Assembly: GCF_008364765.1 (NCBI RefSeq)
Contig: NZ_VTUY01000002.1
Span: 2,501 to 66,500 of the forward strand
Source of the DNA: Bacillus sp. CH30_1T
GTDB taxonomy: Bacteria > Bacillota > Bacilli > Bacillales > Bacillaceae_B
Reading direction: 5' to 3'
DNA: 64,000 nt
Both the position numbers and the translations under genes were made by a program. Positions 1 through 8,200 of this stretch are shown here, one piece after another; position 1 is the stretch's first letter; every line of letters starts with the position of its first letter. A model generated the notes under the pieces. It made no database searches, was not told where the DNA came from, and worked only from the letters and a program-made list of their open reading frames with translations.

Positions 1-56
1 AAACTTTCTCAAAAAAATATATCGAGATGATATTCCAATTTCTATAATGAAGAAAA

Positions 57-131
57 TGGCTCCGCAGGCAAGATTCGAACTTGCGACCGATCGGTTAACA
101 GCCGATAGCTCTACCACTGAGCTACTGCGGA
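57..131 (-). tRNA. tRNA-Asn (GTT)
   Basis: Minus-strand cloverleaf with acceptor TCCGCAG/CTGCGGA, anticodon loop CTGTTAA and encoded CCA. It is the last tRNA of the cluster inside the window. No terminator is visible in the 56 bases downstream, so the transcript may continue past the window edge. Confidence 0.97.
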
Positions 132-140
132 ATAATGAAA

Positions 141-217
<77 letters not shown>

Positions 218-226
218 ATTAAAAAT

Positions 227-300
227 TGGAGCGGGTGAAGGGAATCGAACCCTCATCATCAGCTTGGAAGGCTGAGGTTTTACCACTAAACTACACCCGC
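227..300 (-). tRNA. tRNA-Gly (TCC)
   Basis: Minus-strand cloverleaf starting GCGGGTGTAGTTTA, anticodon loop CTTCCAA, CCA encoded. One of two glycine tRNAs in the cluster (the other, GCC, is at 1896). Confidence 0.97.
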
Positions 301-309
301 ATTAATAAT

Positions 310-383
<74 letters not shown>

Positions 384-385
384 GT

Positions 386-460
386 TGGCTGGGCTAGCTG
401 GATTCGAACCAACGCATGTCGCAGTCAAAGTGCGATGCCTTACCGCTTGGCTATAGCCCA
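386..460 (-). tRNA. tRNA-Gln (TTG)
   Basis: Minus-strand cloverleaf starting TGGGCTATAGCCAAG, anticodon loop CTTTGAC, CCA encoded. Confidence 0.97.
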
Positions 461-468
461 ATATAAAG

Positions 469-542
469 GGCGACTGATGGGAATCGAACCCACGAATGCC
501 TGAACCACAATCAGGTGCGTTAACCACTTCGCCACAATCGCC
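469..542 (-). tRNA. tRNA-His (GTG)
   Basis: Minus-strand cloverleaf with the extra G-1:C73 pair typical of tRNA-His (acceptor GGCGATTG/CAGTCGCC) and anticodon loop TTGTGGT. CCA is not encoded: the bases after C73 are CTTT, so the end must be added by the CCA-adding enzyme. Confidence 0.96.
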
Positions 543-558
543 ATGATATAAATTTCTT

Positions 559-632
559 TGGCAGGGGCAGTAGGAATCGAACCCACACCAAAGGTTTTGG
601 AGACCTTCGTTCTACCGTTAAACTATGCCCCT
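559..632 (-). tRNA. tRNA-Trp (CCA)
   Basis: Minus-strand cloverleaf starting AGGGGCATAGTTTAA, anticodon loop CTCCAAA, CCA end encoded. Confidence 0.97.
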
Positions 633-657
633 ATATAATAGAGAGTTTTATTAAAAA

Positions 658-741
658 TGGTGGAGGGGGGCAGATTCGAACTGCCGAACCCGAAGGAGCG
701 GATTTACAGTCCGCCGCGTTTAGCCACTTCGCTACCCCTCC
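658..741 (-). tRNA. tRNA-Tyr (GTA)
   Basis: Minus-strand class II tRNA with a long variable arm, acceptor GGAGGGG/CCCCTCC, anticodon loop CTGTAAA, CCA encoded. Confidence 0.97.
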
Positions 742-777
742 AAATAAAACAAATACTTAAAGGTTCTTAAGTATAAA

Positions 778-853
778 TGGTGGCTCAGGACGGAATCGAA
801 CCGCCGACACATGGATTTTCAGTCCATTGCTCTACCAACTGAGCTACTGAGCC
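778..853 (-). tRNA. tRNA-Phe (GAA)
   Basis: Minus-strand cloverleaf starting GGCTCAGTAGCTCAG, anticodon loop CTGAAAA, CCA encoded. Confidence 0.97.
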
Positions 854-901
854 ATATTATATAGAAGATTAAATTATCAAAATGAACACTAAAGAAATAA
901 A

Positions 902-978
902 TGGCGGTCCGGACGGGACTCGAACCCGCGACCTCCTGCGTGACAGGCAGGCATTCTAACCAACTGAACTACCGGACC
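902..978 (-). tRNA. tRNA-Asp (GTC)
   Basis: Minus-strand cloverleaf starting GGTCCGGTAGTTCAG, anticodon loop CTGTCAC, CCA encoded. Confidence 0.97.
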
Positions 979-1057
979 AAAGTTTTTTGACGACAGTCAA
1001 AATAACTATCCATGCGTGACTTATGAAGGGTAATGCTACCCTAAGTCAAAAATGGTA

Positions 1058-1131
<74 letters not shown>

Positions 1132-1158
1132 ACGATATAAATATAGTAAAGGTAAAAA

Positions 1159-1251
1159 TGGAGGAGGAAGGGGGATTCGAACCCCCGCGGGCTGTTACAC
1201 CCCTGTCGGTTTTCAAGACCGATCCCTTCAGCCGGACTTGGGTATTCCTCC
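1159..1251 (-). tRNA. tRNA-Ser (TGA)
   Basis: Minus-strand class II tRNA with long variable arm, acceptor GGAGGAA, anticodon loop CTTGAAA (TGA), CCA encoded. Confidence 0.97.
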
Positions 1252-1259
1252 GTGTATAA

Positions 1260-1333
1260 TGGACCCTGTAGGACTCGAACCTACGACCGGACGGTTATGA
1301 GCCGTCTGCTCTAACCAACTGAGCTAAGGGTCC
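1260..1333 (-). tRNA. tRNA-Ile2 (CAT, lysidine-modified)
   Basis: Minus-strand cloverleaf starting GGACCCTTAGCTCAG with anticodon loop CTCATAA. The body matches the Bacillus isoleucine tRNA whose C34 is converted to lysidine by TilS to read AUA; it differs from both methionine tRNAs of this cluster. CCA is not encoded. Confidence 0.85.
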
Positions 1334-1361
1334 TTATAATCGTGCGTCATGTATTTAGTAA

Positions 1362-1435
1362 TAGCGGCGGAGGGGATCGAACCCCCGACCTCACGGGTAT
1401 GAACCGTACGCTCTAGCCAGCTGAGCTACACCGCC
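1362..1435 (-). tRNA. Elongator tRNA-Met (CAT)
   Basis: Minus-strand cloverleaf starting GGCGGTGTAGCTCAG, anticodon loop TTCATAC, the elongator form in Bacillus. CCA is not encoded (the discriminator A is followed by T). Confidence 0.93.
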
Positions 1436-1509
1436 ACGAAACCTTTTCGATCAATCTGAATCTTGATTAAGCAAGATTCAATAAAGTTTATTTACTTTCG
1501 TAAAAAACT

Positions 1510-1585
1510 TGGTGGAGCCTAGCGGGATCGAACCGCTGACCTCCTGCGTGCAAAGCAGGCGCTCTCCCAGCTGAGCTAAGGCCCC
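1510..1585 (-). tRNA. tRNA-Ala (TGC)
   Basis: Minus-strand cloverleaf starting GGGGCCTTAGCTCAG, anticodon loop TTTGCAC, CCA encoded. Confidence 0.97.
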
Positions 1586-1593
1586 AAAAGAAG

Positions 1594-1670
1594 TGGTCGG
1601 GAAGACAGGATTCGAACCTGCGACCCCTTGGTCCCAAACCAAGTGCTCTACCAAGCTGAGCTACTTCCCG
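1594..1670 (-). tRNA. tRNA-Pro (TGG)
   Basis: Minus-strand cloverleaf starting CGGGAAGTAGCTCAG, anticodon loop TTTGGGA, CCA encoded. Confidence 0.97.
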
Positions 1671-1677
1671 AAATATA

Positions 1678-1754
1678 TGGCGCGCCCGAGAGGAGTCGAA
1701 CCCCTAACCTTTTGATCCGTAGTCAAACGCTCTATCCAATTGAGCTACGGGCGC
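1678..1754 (-). tRNA. tRNA-Arg (ACG)
   Basis: Minus-strand cloverleaf starting GCGCCCGTAGCTCAA, anticodon loop CTACGGA. A34 would be deaminated to inosine by TadA. CCA encoded. Confidence 0.97.
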
Positions 1755-1799
1755 TAAATTTCCTCTTAAGAAATAATATTTTGCTAGTGCAAAAATCTT

Positions 1800-1888
1800 T
1801 GGTGCCGAGGACCGGAATCGAACCGGTACGGTAGTCACCTACCGCAGGATTTTAAGTCCTGTGCGTCTGCCAGTTCCGCCACCCCGGC
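1800..1888 (-). tRNA. tRNA-Leu (TAA)
   Basis: Minus-strand class II tRNA with long variable arm, acceptor GCCGGGG, anticodon loop CTTAAAA, CCA encoded. Confidence 0.97.
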
Positions 1889-1895
1889 AATCTAT

Positions 1896-1970
1896 TGGAG
1901 CGGAAGACGGGATTCGAACCCGCGACCCCCACCTTGGCAAGGTGGTGTTCTACCACTGAACTACTTCCGC
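1896..1970 (-). tRNA. tRNA-Gly (GCC)
   Basis: Minus-strand cloverleaf starting GCGGAAGTAGTTCAG, anticodon loop TTGCCAA, CCA encoded. Confidence 0.97.
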
Positions 1971-1978
1971 GAAATAAA

Positions 1979-2063
1979 TGGTGCGGGTGAAGGGACTTGA
2001 ACCCCCACGCCTTGCGGCGCCAGATCCTAAGTCTGGTGCGTCTGCCAATTCCGCCACACCCGC
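1979..2063 (-). tRNA. tRNA-Leu (TAG)
   Basis: Minus-strand class II tRNA, acceptor GCGGGTG, anticodon loop CTTAGGA, CCA encoded. Confidence 0.97.
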
Positions 2064-2100
2064 ATGATGAAATGTTAGATTTCGCATCCGCGAAATTCTA

Positions 2101-2176
2101 TGGTGAGCCATGAAGGACTCGAACCTTCGACCCTCTGATTAAAAGTCAGATGCTCTACCAACTGAGCTAATGGCTC
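2101..2176 (-). tRNA. tRNA-Lys (TTT)
   Basis: Minus-strand cloverleaf starting GAGCCATTAGCTCAG, anticodon loop CTTTTAA, CCA encoded. Confidence 0.97.
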
Positions 2177-2199
2177 ATCTTTGTAATTAAGAAACCAAA

Positions 2200-2275
<76 letters not shown>

Positions 2276-2360
2276 ATGTTTATTTTCATATGAAGTATTA
2301 ATGGAAAGTTACTTCACAGAAGCAGTTCTAGGAAAGATATTTTGCTGTCGCAAAAATCAT

Positions 2361-2436
2361 TGGTGGAGGATGACGGGATCGAACCGCCGACCCTCTGCTT
2401 GTAAGGCAGATGCTCTCCCAGCTGAGCTAATCCTCC
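2361..2436 (-). tRNA. tRNA-Val (TAC)
   Basis: Minus-strand cloverleaf starting GGAGGATTAGCTCAG, anticodon loop CTTACAA, CCA encoded. Confidence 0.97.
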
Positions 2437-2440
2437 ATTT

Positions 2441-2515
2441 TGGTGACCCATACGGGATTCGAACCCGTGTTACCGCCGTGAAAGGGCGGTGTCTTAACCG
2501 CTTGACCAATGGGCC
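2441..2515 (-). tRNA. tRNA-Glu (TTC)
   Basis: Minus-strand cloverleaf starting GGCCCATTGGTCAAG, anticodon loop CTTTCAC, CCA encoded. It is the first gene of the transcript, about 30 bases after the predicted start point of the promoter at 2553-2581. Confidence 0.97.
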
Positions 2516-2552
2516 GTTTTTTTTGAAAATGTCCCGCTTAAGAACATGTATT

Positions 2553-2581
2553 ACTATATCATTCAATTTCGCAGAAGTCAA
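2553..2581 (-). promoter_or_regulatory. Promoter of the tRNA operon
   Basis: On the minus strand a -35 box TTGACT (2581-2576) and a -10 box TATAGT (2558-2553) are separated by exactly 17 bases, close to the sigma-A consensus. The start point would lie near 2546, just upstream of tRNA-Glu. This is seen directly; use by sigma-A is inferred. Confidence 0.8.
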
Positions 2582-2709
2582 CTTCTGATTCAAAAAAATA
2601 TTCTTTTGGTTGCTTATCAAAACCATTTTTGTAAGCCGAAGAAGAATATACCACATCTTCAAACCTTATATCAATAGGAAAATTATAAATCATTAAAAGA
2701 ATGCTACGT

Positions 2710-2951
2710 TCAAACTACTGCCCCCTCTTCAGTCTTGAATATGAAATAAGGGTTAAAGGTATTTACATTGCCAAATTTATAACAATTGGAAGCGTAACAA
2801 TACTCTTCATTTAAGTAGAAATCCTGGCCGCACTCGGGAATTTCTATGGCACTGCTTGAATTTGAATCTCATACACCGTTGTAATGGCAGCTCTAGATGT
2901 GACTTCTATGATATCTTCGTCATAATACGGAATGAACCAAGGGCGCTGCGA
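2710..2951 (-). pseudogene. Decayed small protein gene, unknown family
   Basis: Between the tRNA promoter and the next gene the minus strand holds two adjacent coding-like stretches in different frames. The first reads RPWFIPYYDEDIIEV and continues to YEIQIQ. The second reads EIPECGQDFYLNEEY, has several cysteines (YCYASNCYKFGN), and ends FKTEEGAVV before a stop. A frameshift near 2860 joins them, and no in-frame start exists upstream because a stop directly precedes the first stretch. I do not recognise the family. The remaining sequence between 2582 and 2709 shows nothing else. Confidence 0.45.
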
Positions 2952-2993
2952 TCATTATTGACACACTAAAAGCTTCAGTTTAACCGTTGAATC

Positions 2994-3017
2994 AAAAAAA
3001 GCAGCTACAAGAGCTGC
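2994..3017 (-). terminator. Rho-independent terminator overlapping the 48-aa gene
   Basis: On the minus strand GCAGCT, a 5-base loop and AGCTGC are followed by seven T. The hairpin contains the stop codon of the small gene that starts at 3151, so coding and termination overlap. Confidence 0.75.
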
Positions 3018-3151
3018 ATAAGTTTATCTCCATGATATTTAGATTTTTCACGAATTTTGTTGAATTGGCTCATATCACTTGTCATTTCCAATTTATAATT
3101 AAAACTGAAAAACCAAAACTTATGCCATTCTCTTTTAAAATTGCGTAACAT
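3005..3151 (-). CDS. Small cytosolic protein, 48 aa, unknown function
   Basis: A 48-codon reading frame starts at ATG 3151 behind a good ribosome binding site (GGAGGGG, about 5 bases spacing) and ends inside a terminator hairpin, which is the layout of a real monocistronic microgene. The product starts MLRNFKREWHKFWFF, is rich in Lys and aromatic residues, and ends KSKYHGDKLMQLL. It has no signal peptide or membrane segment. It aligns without gaps to the 53-aa product encoded at 4681-4842: a WH pair, then L-E, D, and K..EK.KYH..KL at identical spacing, 13 identities in 44 positions. The two are probably paralogs. I do not recognise the family, and no function is proposed. Confidence 0.7.
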   Translation of the reverse strand: MLRNFKREWHKFWFFSFNYKLEMTSDMSQFNKIREKSKYHGDKLMQLL

Positions 3152-3273
3152 AGAAACCCCTCCACATTATCAATCTTTTGTTTCCTGCATGTTTAGAATA
3201 GCAAATAAGTGTAAACATATATTTAAAACCATGTTAAGGTTTGTAAAAATTCTTTCTGGGTATGAACAAGATT

Positions 3274-3303
3274 TTGCACTATCCTACTGTAAGTTCATAT
3301 AAA
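3274..3303 (+). promoter_or_regulatory. Possible promoter of the SGNH hydrolase gene
   Basis: TTGCAC (3274-3279) and TATAAA (3298-3303) are separated by 18 bases, about 40 bases upstream of the start codon. This is a moderate sigma-A match. Confidence 0.45.
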
Positions 3304-3342
3304 CTATAGGAAATACCCAGTAAATGGAAGGTAAGGAATTTG

Positions 3343-4569
3343 ATGAAATGGAGACTCGGTCTTTTAATCACCTTAATTGTGATTTTCATTCTAATGTTGA
3401 GAATTTCCTGGAATGGAAGTTGGAATAATTTTAATATATACAAAATAAATCAAGAAAACTGGGTAGGTGCATGGGCCGCAAGTATGCAAACACCTTTAGA
3501 AGATGGAATTTCCCATAAAGGATTTGAAGATCAAACGATTCGAATGATCCTCCATCCTCATGTTGATGGTAATAAGATACGACTCCGCCTATCAAATGTC
3601 TTTTCTGAAAAACCCCTAGCCATTGAAGAGGTACATGTGGCCATTTCTCAAAAAGGCTCTGAAATTGTCCCGGATACAGATCAACAGGTGACATTTGAAG
3701 GCAAATCAACTGTGACCATCCCTCCAGGTGAGAGAAAATTCAGTGATTCCATTACATTAGAAGTGTCTGGTGATAAAGCTCTTGCAGTAAGTCTATATGT
3801 CAAAGAAAAATCCGGACCTGTCACTTGGCATCCCGTATCTATGCAAACGACCTATATTTCAAAGGGAAATGATGTTTCGATGTCCGATTCTTCGGCTTTT
3901 AACGAACTGGAAGAATCATGGTTTTGGTTGGATGGAGTAGACGTATTAACTGATTCATCTAAGAAAGGCATTGTTATAATAGGGAGTTCTCTCGCAAATG
4001 GAAATAGTTCAACAGTAAATACAAATCGACGTTGGCCCGATTACCTGGCAAGACGATTAAATCAGGAAAATTCAGATTTGACTATCATGAATGCGGGGAT
4101 CTCTGCCAATCAACTGATCAACAGTCTGCCTGATAAGGGAGAAAATGCCTTTGCAAGGCTGGAGAGGGATGTTTTCAATCAATCAGGTGTAAAAGCAGTG
4201 GTCCTTCACCAGGGGTTGAATGATATAAGACATCATCCTGAATATGATGCTGACAAAATCATCGAGAGGATGAAGCAGATCATTGATTCTACCCAAGAAC
4301 AGGGCTTGACCATTTATGGTGGTACATTGACCCCTTTTAAAGGATCAGGAATGTTCACATCTAAAGGGGAAAGTACACGTCAGGAAGTGAATGACTGGAT
4401 AAGAACAAGCGGGGAGTTTGATGGGGTCATCGACTTTGACAAAGCTCTGCGGGATCCAAATGAACCTGAACGCTACCTCCAAAAATATGACTCGGGAGAT
4501 CACCTCCACCCCAATGATGCGGGTTATAAGAGAATGGCTGATACCGTTGATCTTTCATTATTCAAATAG
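3343..4569 (+). CDS. Membrane-anchored SGNH/GDSL hydrolase
   Basis: Predicted esterase of the SGNH family, anchored outside the cell by one N-terminal membrane segment (about residues 6-22). The N-terminal part begins with WVGAWAASMQTP, as in GDSL proteins that carry a beta-sandwich before the catalytic domain. The catalytic blocks are IIGSSLANG (about 212-220), GLNDI (about 291) and DHLHPNDAGY near the C-terminus, which supplies the Asp/His pair. The usual GDS block is GSS here, so the Asp before the nucleophile is Ser, although the nucleophile position is kept. I prefer ATG 3343 to the TTG three bases earlier because AAGG then lies 6 bases upstream. Substrate unknown; related proteins deacetylate polysaccharides. 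It is flanked on both sides by the two small paralogous genes on the other strand. Confidence 0.85.
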   Translation: MKWRLGLLITLIVIFILMLRISWNGSWNNFNIYKINQENWVGAWAASMQTPLEDGISHKGFEDQTIRMILHPHVDGNKIRLRLSNVFSEKPLAIEEVHVAISQKGSEIVPDTDQQVTFEGKSTVTIPPGERKFSDSITLEVSGDKALAVSLYVKEKSGPVTWHPVSMQTTYISKGNDVSMSDSSAFNELEESWFWLDGVDVLTDSSKKGIVIIGSSLANGNSSTVNTNRRWPDYLARRLNQENSDLTIMNAGISANQLINSLPDKGENAFARLERDVFNQSGVKAVVLHQGLNDIRHHPEYDADKIIERMKQIIDSTQEQGLTIYGGTLTPFKGSGMFTSKGESTRQEVNDWIRTSGEFDGVIDFDKALRDPNEPERYLQKYDSGDHLHPNDAGYKRMADTVDLSLFK

Positions 4570-4680
4570 TGGGATAAAGAGATATTGTACTTTGTCCCAC
4601 ATCCTTTTAGTTTTGTTGTCTATGCTTCTTCCAATCATAACGCAGTTTACAAGCATTCCTTAGCCGTCTTCATACGAATT

Positions 4681-4842
4681 CTAATGAATATTATTCAACT
4701 TCATTTCATGATACTTTATTTTTTCCTGCAACTTCTTTTTAATCTGACAGTCTAAACATCCTTCCAGCAAAACTCGATTGTAGTGAATCCTCAAAAAATG
4801 CCATTTACATTTCATTTGCACGAATAACTGACTCACCTTCAT
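4681..4842 (-). CDS. Small protein, 53 aa, behind a c-di-GMP-type riboswitch
   Basis: The 53-codon frame starts at ATG 4842 with a strong ribosome binding site (GGAGG, 7 bases before the start) and has no internal stop. The product begins MKVSQLFVQMKCKWHFLRI, contains two cysteines in GCLDC, and ends with KIKYHEMKLNNIH. It shows no signal peptide or membrane segment. It is an apparent paralog of the 48-aa protein at 3005-3151, with the shared pattern WH, L-E, D, K..EK.KYH..KL. About 45 bases upstream ends a structured leader that resembles a cyclic-di-GMP-I riboswitch, preceded by a promoter, so this microgene is probably the direct target of c-di-GMP control. I do not recognise the family. 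Confidence 0.72.
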   Translation of the reverse strand: MKVSQLFVQMKCKWHFLRIHYNRVLLEGCLDCQIKKKLQEKIKYHEMKLNNIH

Positions 4843-4888
4843 CAACTCTCCTCCACTTCATAAATCGCAGGAGTCCGTTTCGAAAACT

Positions 4889-4956
4889 GGCAAGCATCGT
4901 CACTATGACCTTAGCCCCTAAAGTTTTGCGTCATCACCTTTCAATGATTTTGCCCT
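4889..4956 (-). promoter_or_regulatory. Cyclic-di-GMP-I (GEMM-type) riboswitch, putative
   Basis: Read on the minus strand the leader starts GGGCAAAATCA, has the GAAA tetraloop (TTGAAAGG) closed by a TCA/TGA-type stem, then GATGACGCAAAAC, then GGGGCTAAGG, and ends GACGATGCTTGCC. This order (GGCAAA, GAAA loop, GACGCAAA, GG-CTAA, second stem closing with TTGCC) is that of the GEMM/cyclic-di-GMP-I aptamer as I know it. It lies about 20 bases after a predicted start point and about 45 bases before the 53-aa gene. No clear terminator lies between the aptamer and the ribosome binding site, so control may be at translation. Confirmation needs a covariance model search. Confidence 0.7.
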
Positions 4957-4982
4957 TATCGTACGAATTATGAAAGATTTCA

Positions 4983-5010
4983 TTTATAAATAATACAGTT
5001 AACCGATCAA
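4983..5010 (-). promoter_or_regulatory. Promoter upstream of the riboswitch leader
   Basis: On the minus strand TTGATC (5010-5005) and TATAAA (4988-4983) are 16 bases apart. The start point near 4976 would give a leader that begins about 20 bases before the aptamer. Confidence 0.5.
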
Positions 5011-5163
5011 AAATAACCGCATATTTACGCATGTCATATTTACTACTTTTGAATCGTACCATAATTTTATAAAGTGCGTTTTAAATATTCCTAAAAGAAT
5101 AAAAAAGTTCCATCACCTATCACCTTGAAAGTATTATAAGTGGATTGTTTGTAAGAGACAATT

Positions 5164-5195
5164 AAAAAACCTCAACCTTATTAATAAGGTTGAGG
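5164..5195 (-). terminator. Terminator of the amylopullulanase gene
   Basis: A perfect 11-bp inverted repeat (CCTCAACCTTA / TAAGGTTGAGG) around a TTAA loop, followed on the minus strand by six T. It lies 25 bases after the stop codon of the amylopullulanase. Confidence 0.92.
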
Positions 5196-5219
5196 CAAGC
5201 TCTGTGAGGTCTGACCCCA

Positions 5220-8200
5220 TTAATGTTTCTTTTTCTTCTTACCTTTCTTACCCTGCTCATCTACCTTGATTATAACAGTAGTCAATGGATCCAAAGTCAA
5301 AGTATCTTTCTTCAATGTAAAACCAGATTTCTTGGAAACAGGCTTAGTTCCCGCTTCGTCGTTGTCTACTAGAACCTTCCCTTTAGAGAAGTCATAGCCT
5401 TCTATTGAAATGGTACGCGCTTCGCTATCCGCATTGACAAATACGTAGTACTCACCCGTACCATCCGTGGAGACATTCTTGTAAGCAAGCATCAAGTCTG
5501 TATCGGCGATCTCAGGTAAATCAAGCAGCGATACATTCTGATCAACGAGCTCTTGCTCACCTAAACGGAAAGCATTGGTGGATCTTCTCAGCTCAATTAG
5601 ACCTTCTGTGTACTCTCTTGTTGTAGTATTGATTTTATATTTCTTCTTGTTCGTTGCTTTTTCCCAATCAAACTTATTGATGGCGTCGGATGAATCGTAG
5701 GAGTCATGGATGAAATAACCGAATGGATTGCCGTCTTCATCTTCCAACTCATGATATTTCTGTTCCGGTACGCCTTCTCCTAGCCATTGCTTCGTTCTTC
5801 CGTATTCCTGCCCCGCGTGGATGAAAGCTGTCCCTTGTGATGTCAGGATCATGGAGTTACCAAGGCGAATACGCTTGTGAATCTCCAGGTTGTTTTCCGG
5901 AATGGCCGGATCCTTTTTGATTGATTGGGCAATGACATCGTATAACGGGAGGTTGTCATGTGCTGCGATGTATTGGACCATGTCGCCGGGATCGTCGTCT
6001 GCCGTGTTGCCAGGCTGACCTTTGATGTTGTTAAAAATCGTGTTGATGTCGCGTGCGCCACCTGTCAGGAATCGCGGCTCACCTTCTGAACCGAATCCGG
6101 ATTTCAGTTCATTTCGGATTTCGTCGGAGAAGACTCCTACCTCGTCGGTTTTGTCCATCCAATCCTGGTCGGCACCCATTCCTTCAAGGGAAGGATCAGA
6201 TAAGTGACCGGCAAATGTTCTCCAGCCTTCACCGATGAACAGGGCATCCGGGTTGATTTCAGCCGCGGCATCATAGGCTTTTTGGATGGATGGGTAGGTT
6301 GCGTCGCCCATCATATCGAATCGCATACCATCGATCTTGTATTCGTCGAACCAGTATTTCACTGAGTCGACCATCAGCTTTTCAGCCATTGTATGGTTGG
6401 TGGCCAGGTTGTTCCCGAAGCCTCCAAGGAAGTTTCCTTTGTCATCCTGGAATGCATAGTAATTAGGAACGATGTCGTTCAGTGTGCTTGTTTTGGCCAT
6501 ATGCGTGTAGACCACGTCGAGGACGACACCCATACCCTTATCATGAATCGCATCAATCAATCGTTTCGTTTCTTCGATTCGTAATTGTGGATCAGTGGCA
6601 TCCTGTGAATACGCACCATCCGGGGAAAAGTAGCTGTGTGGGTCATATCCCCAGTTGTATTCATTGCCTCCCGCTGAATACTCTAGCTCACGTTCCCCCA
6701 TATTCGTTTCATCGCCGTAGTACCAGGCCATGATCGGAAGCAGTTGAACGTGGGTCACACCCATTGACTTAATATAATCAAGCTTTTTGATGAAGGCGTC
6801 ATAGGTGCCCCATCTTTCCTTCTTCAAATCTTTTTCAATCGAAGGATCGGACGTAAAGTCACGGACGTGAACCTCGTAAATGACCGCGTCTTCACGTTTT
6901 TCATAGCCATCGATGGACGCATGGCTGAACTTCTTAGGGTCCGTCCCTTTTAAGTCGACGATCGCCGCCTTCCCGACGTTATCGCCGTCAGGTCCCGATT
7001 CACCTTCTGTATTCACTGTAAAAGCTGCCATTGATTTGGCGTAAGGATCCAAGACTTTTTTCGTTACGCCGTCATTGGTTACTTCATATTGATAGTAGTA
7101 TCCTTTTAAATCTTTCACCTTTAAGTCTTTTGCTTTTACTTCCGTTGCCCACACGCCTTTTTCACCAAGAGTCAGTTCCACACTGCCGATTGGTTTCGAA
7201 GTATCTTTTTTATCAAAGAAGTTTGCGACTACCTTGCTTGCTTTCGGTGCCCATAATTTTAAGGTCGCGTTCCCTTTTTTATAAGTAGCACCAAGATCAT
7301 CACCATCATAGGCGTACTTATTATCAAGCAATCTCCATCCTGCCGCTGCTGAAACGGTCCTGCCTGAGTAGGTGACGGATAGTGGCAGTTTTTCCAGGTC
7401 AAAATCAGCTTTTACTTCCACTGTTTTGTCTCCGGTGATTTCAGCACTTTCCACTGTCACATCGGATCCAGCACTGTCTTTGATGGCTAAACCGGACAAT
7501 AACGCTTCTTCTGTCAAACCATCTGTCATCGTGAAATTCAGACGAATCGTATCGTCTGAAATGACCTCAGAAGAAATCAATCCCGTTGCCACATCCCCGT
7601 GTGGAGATATGTAGACGGTATCGTCCCCCTGCTTCACCCATAAGTGATTATATCTATCTAACAGATTGAACGTCTTGTTGCCGCCATCCTTACCGGCATC
7701 GCCTTTCGACTCATCCAGCATAATGAAGCCGATTTCTTTCGCATCTTCGTTTAACGGGATGTCTACATAAGCACCATAACGGTCTTTACCCGCTAAATCA
7801 GCGGCACCTGTCGGCCAGTTATCTGAAGGAGCTGCGACATCCCCCCAATTCCAGACACCGAAGTTCTCATAATTCCCGTCTTCACGCTCATAATGGATAC
7901 GCACCGTGTTCTCCGGGAGATCAACCGGCTCATACGTATACACCTTATCCGATCCTTGTTGGATCCAAATCTCGTTTACCTCAGGTGAAGGGATCGTAAA
8001 CCCTTTATCCCCACCATCTTTACCTGCATCCCCTTTTGTAATATCCATTACAAGGAAGCCAATATTTTTTGCGCCTTCAGCCAGGGGAACATCAATGTAG
8101 GCGCCATAGCTGTCGGTCTTTTCAAACATGGTAGCACCAGTCGGCCAGTTAGCCGATGGTGAAGCCACATCATTCCAAAGCCAAGCACCGTAGTTTTCAT

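Noticed and set aside
2516..3300. 5S or 23S rRNA gene upstream of the tRNA array
   Set aside because: I looked for the conserved 5S blocks on the minus strand and found none; a promoter occupies the expected place.
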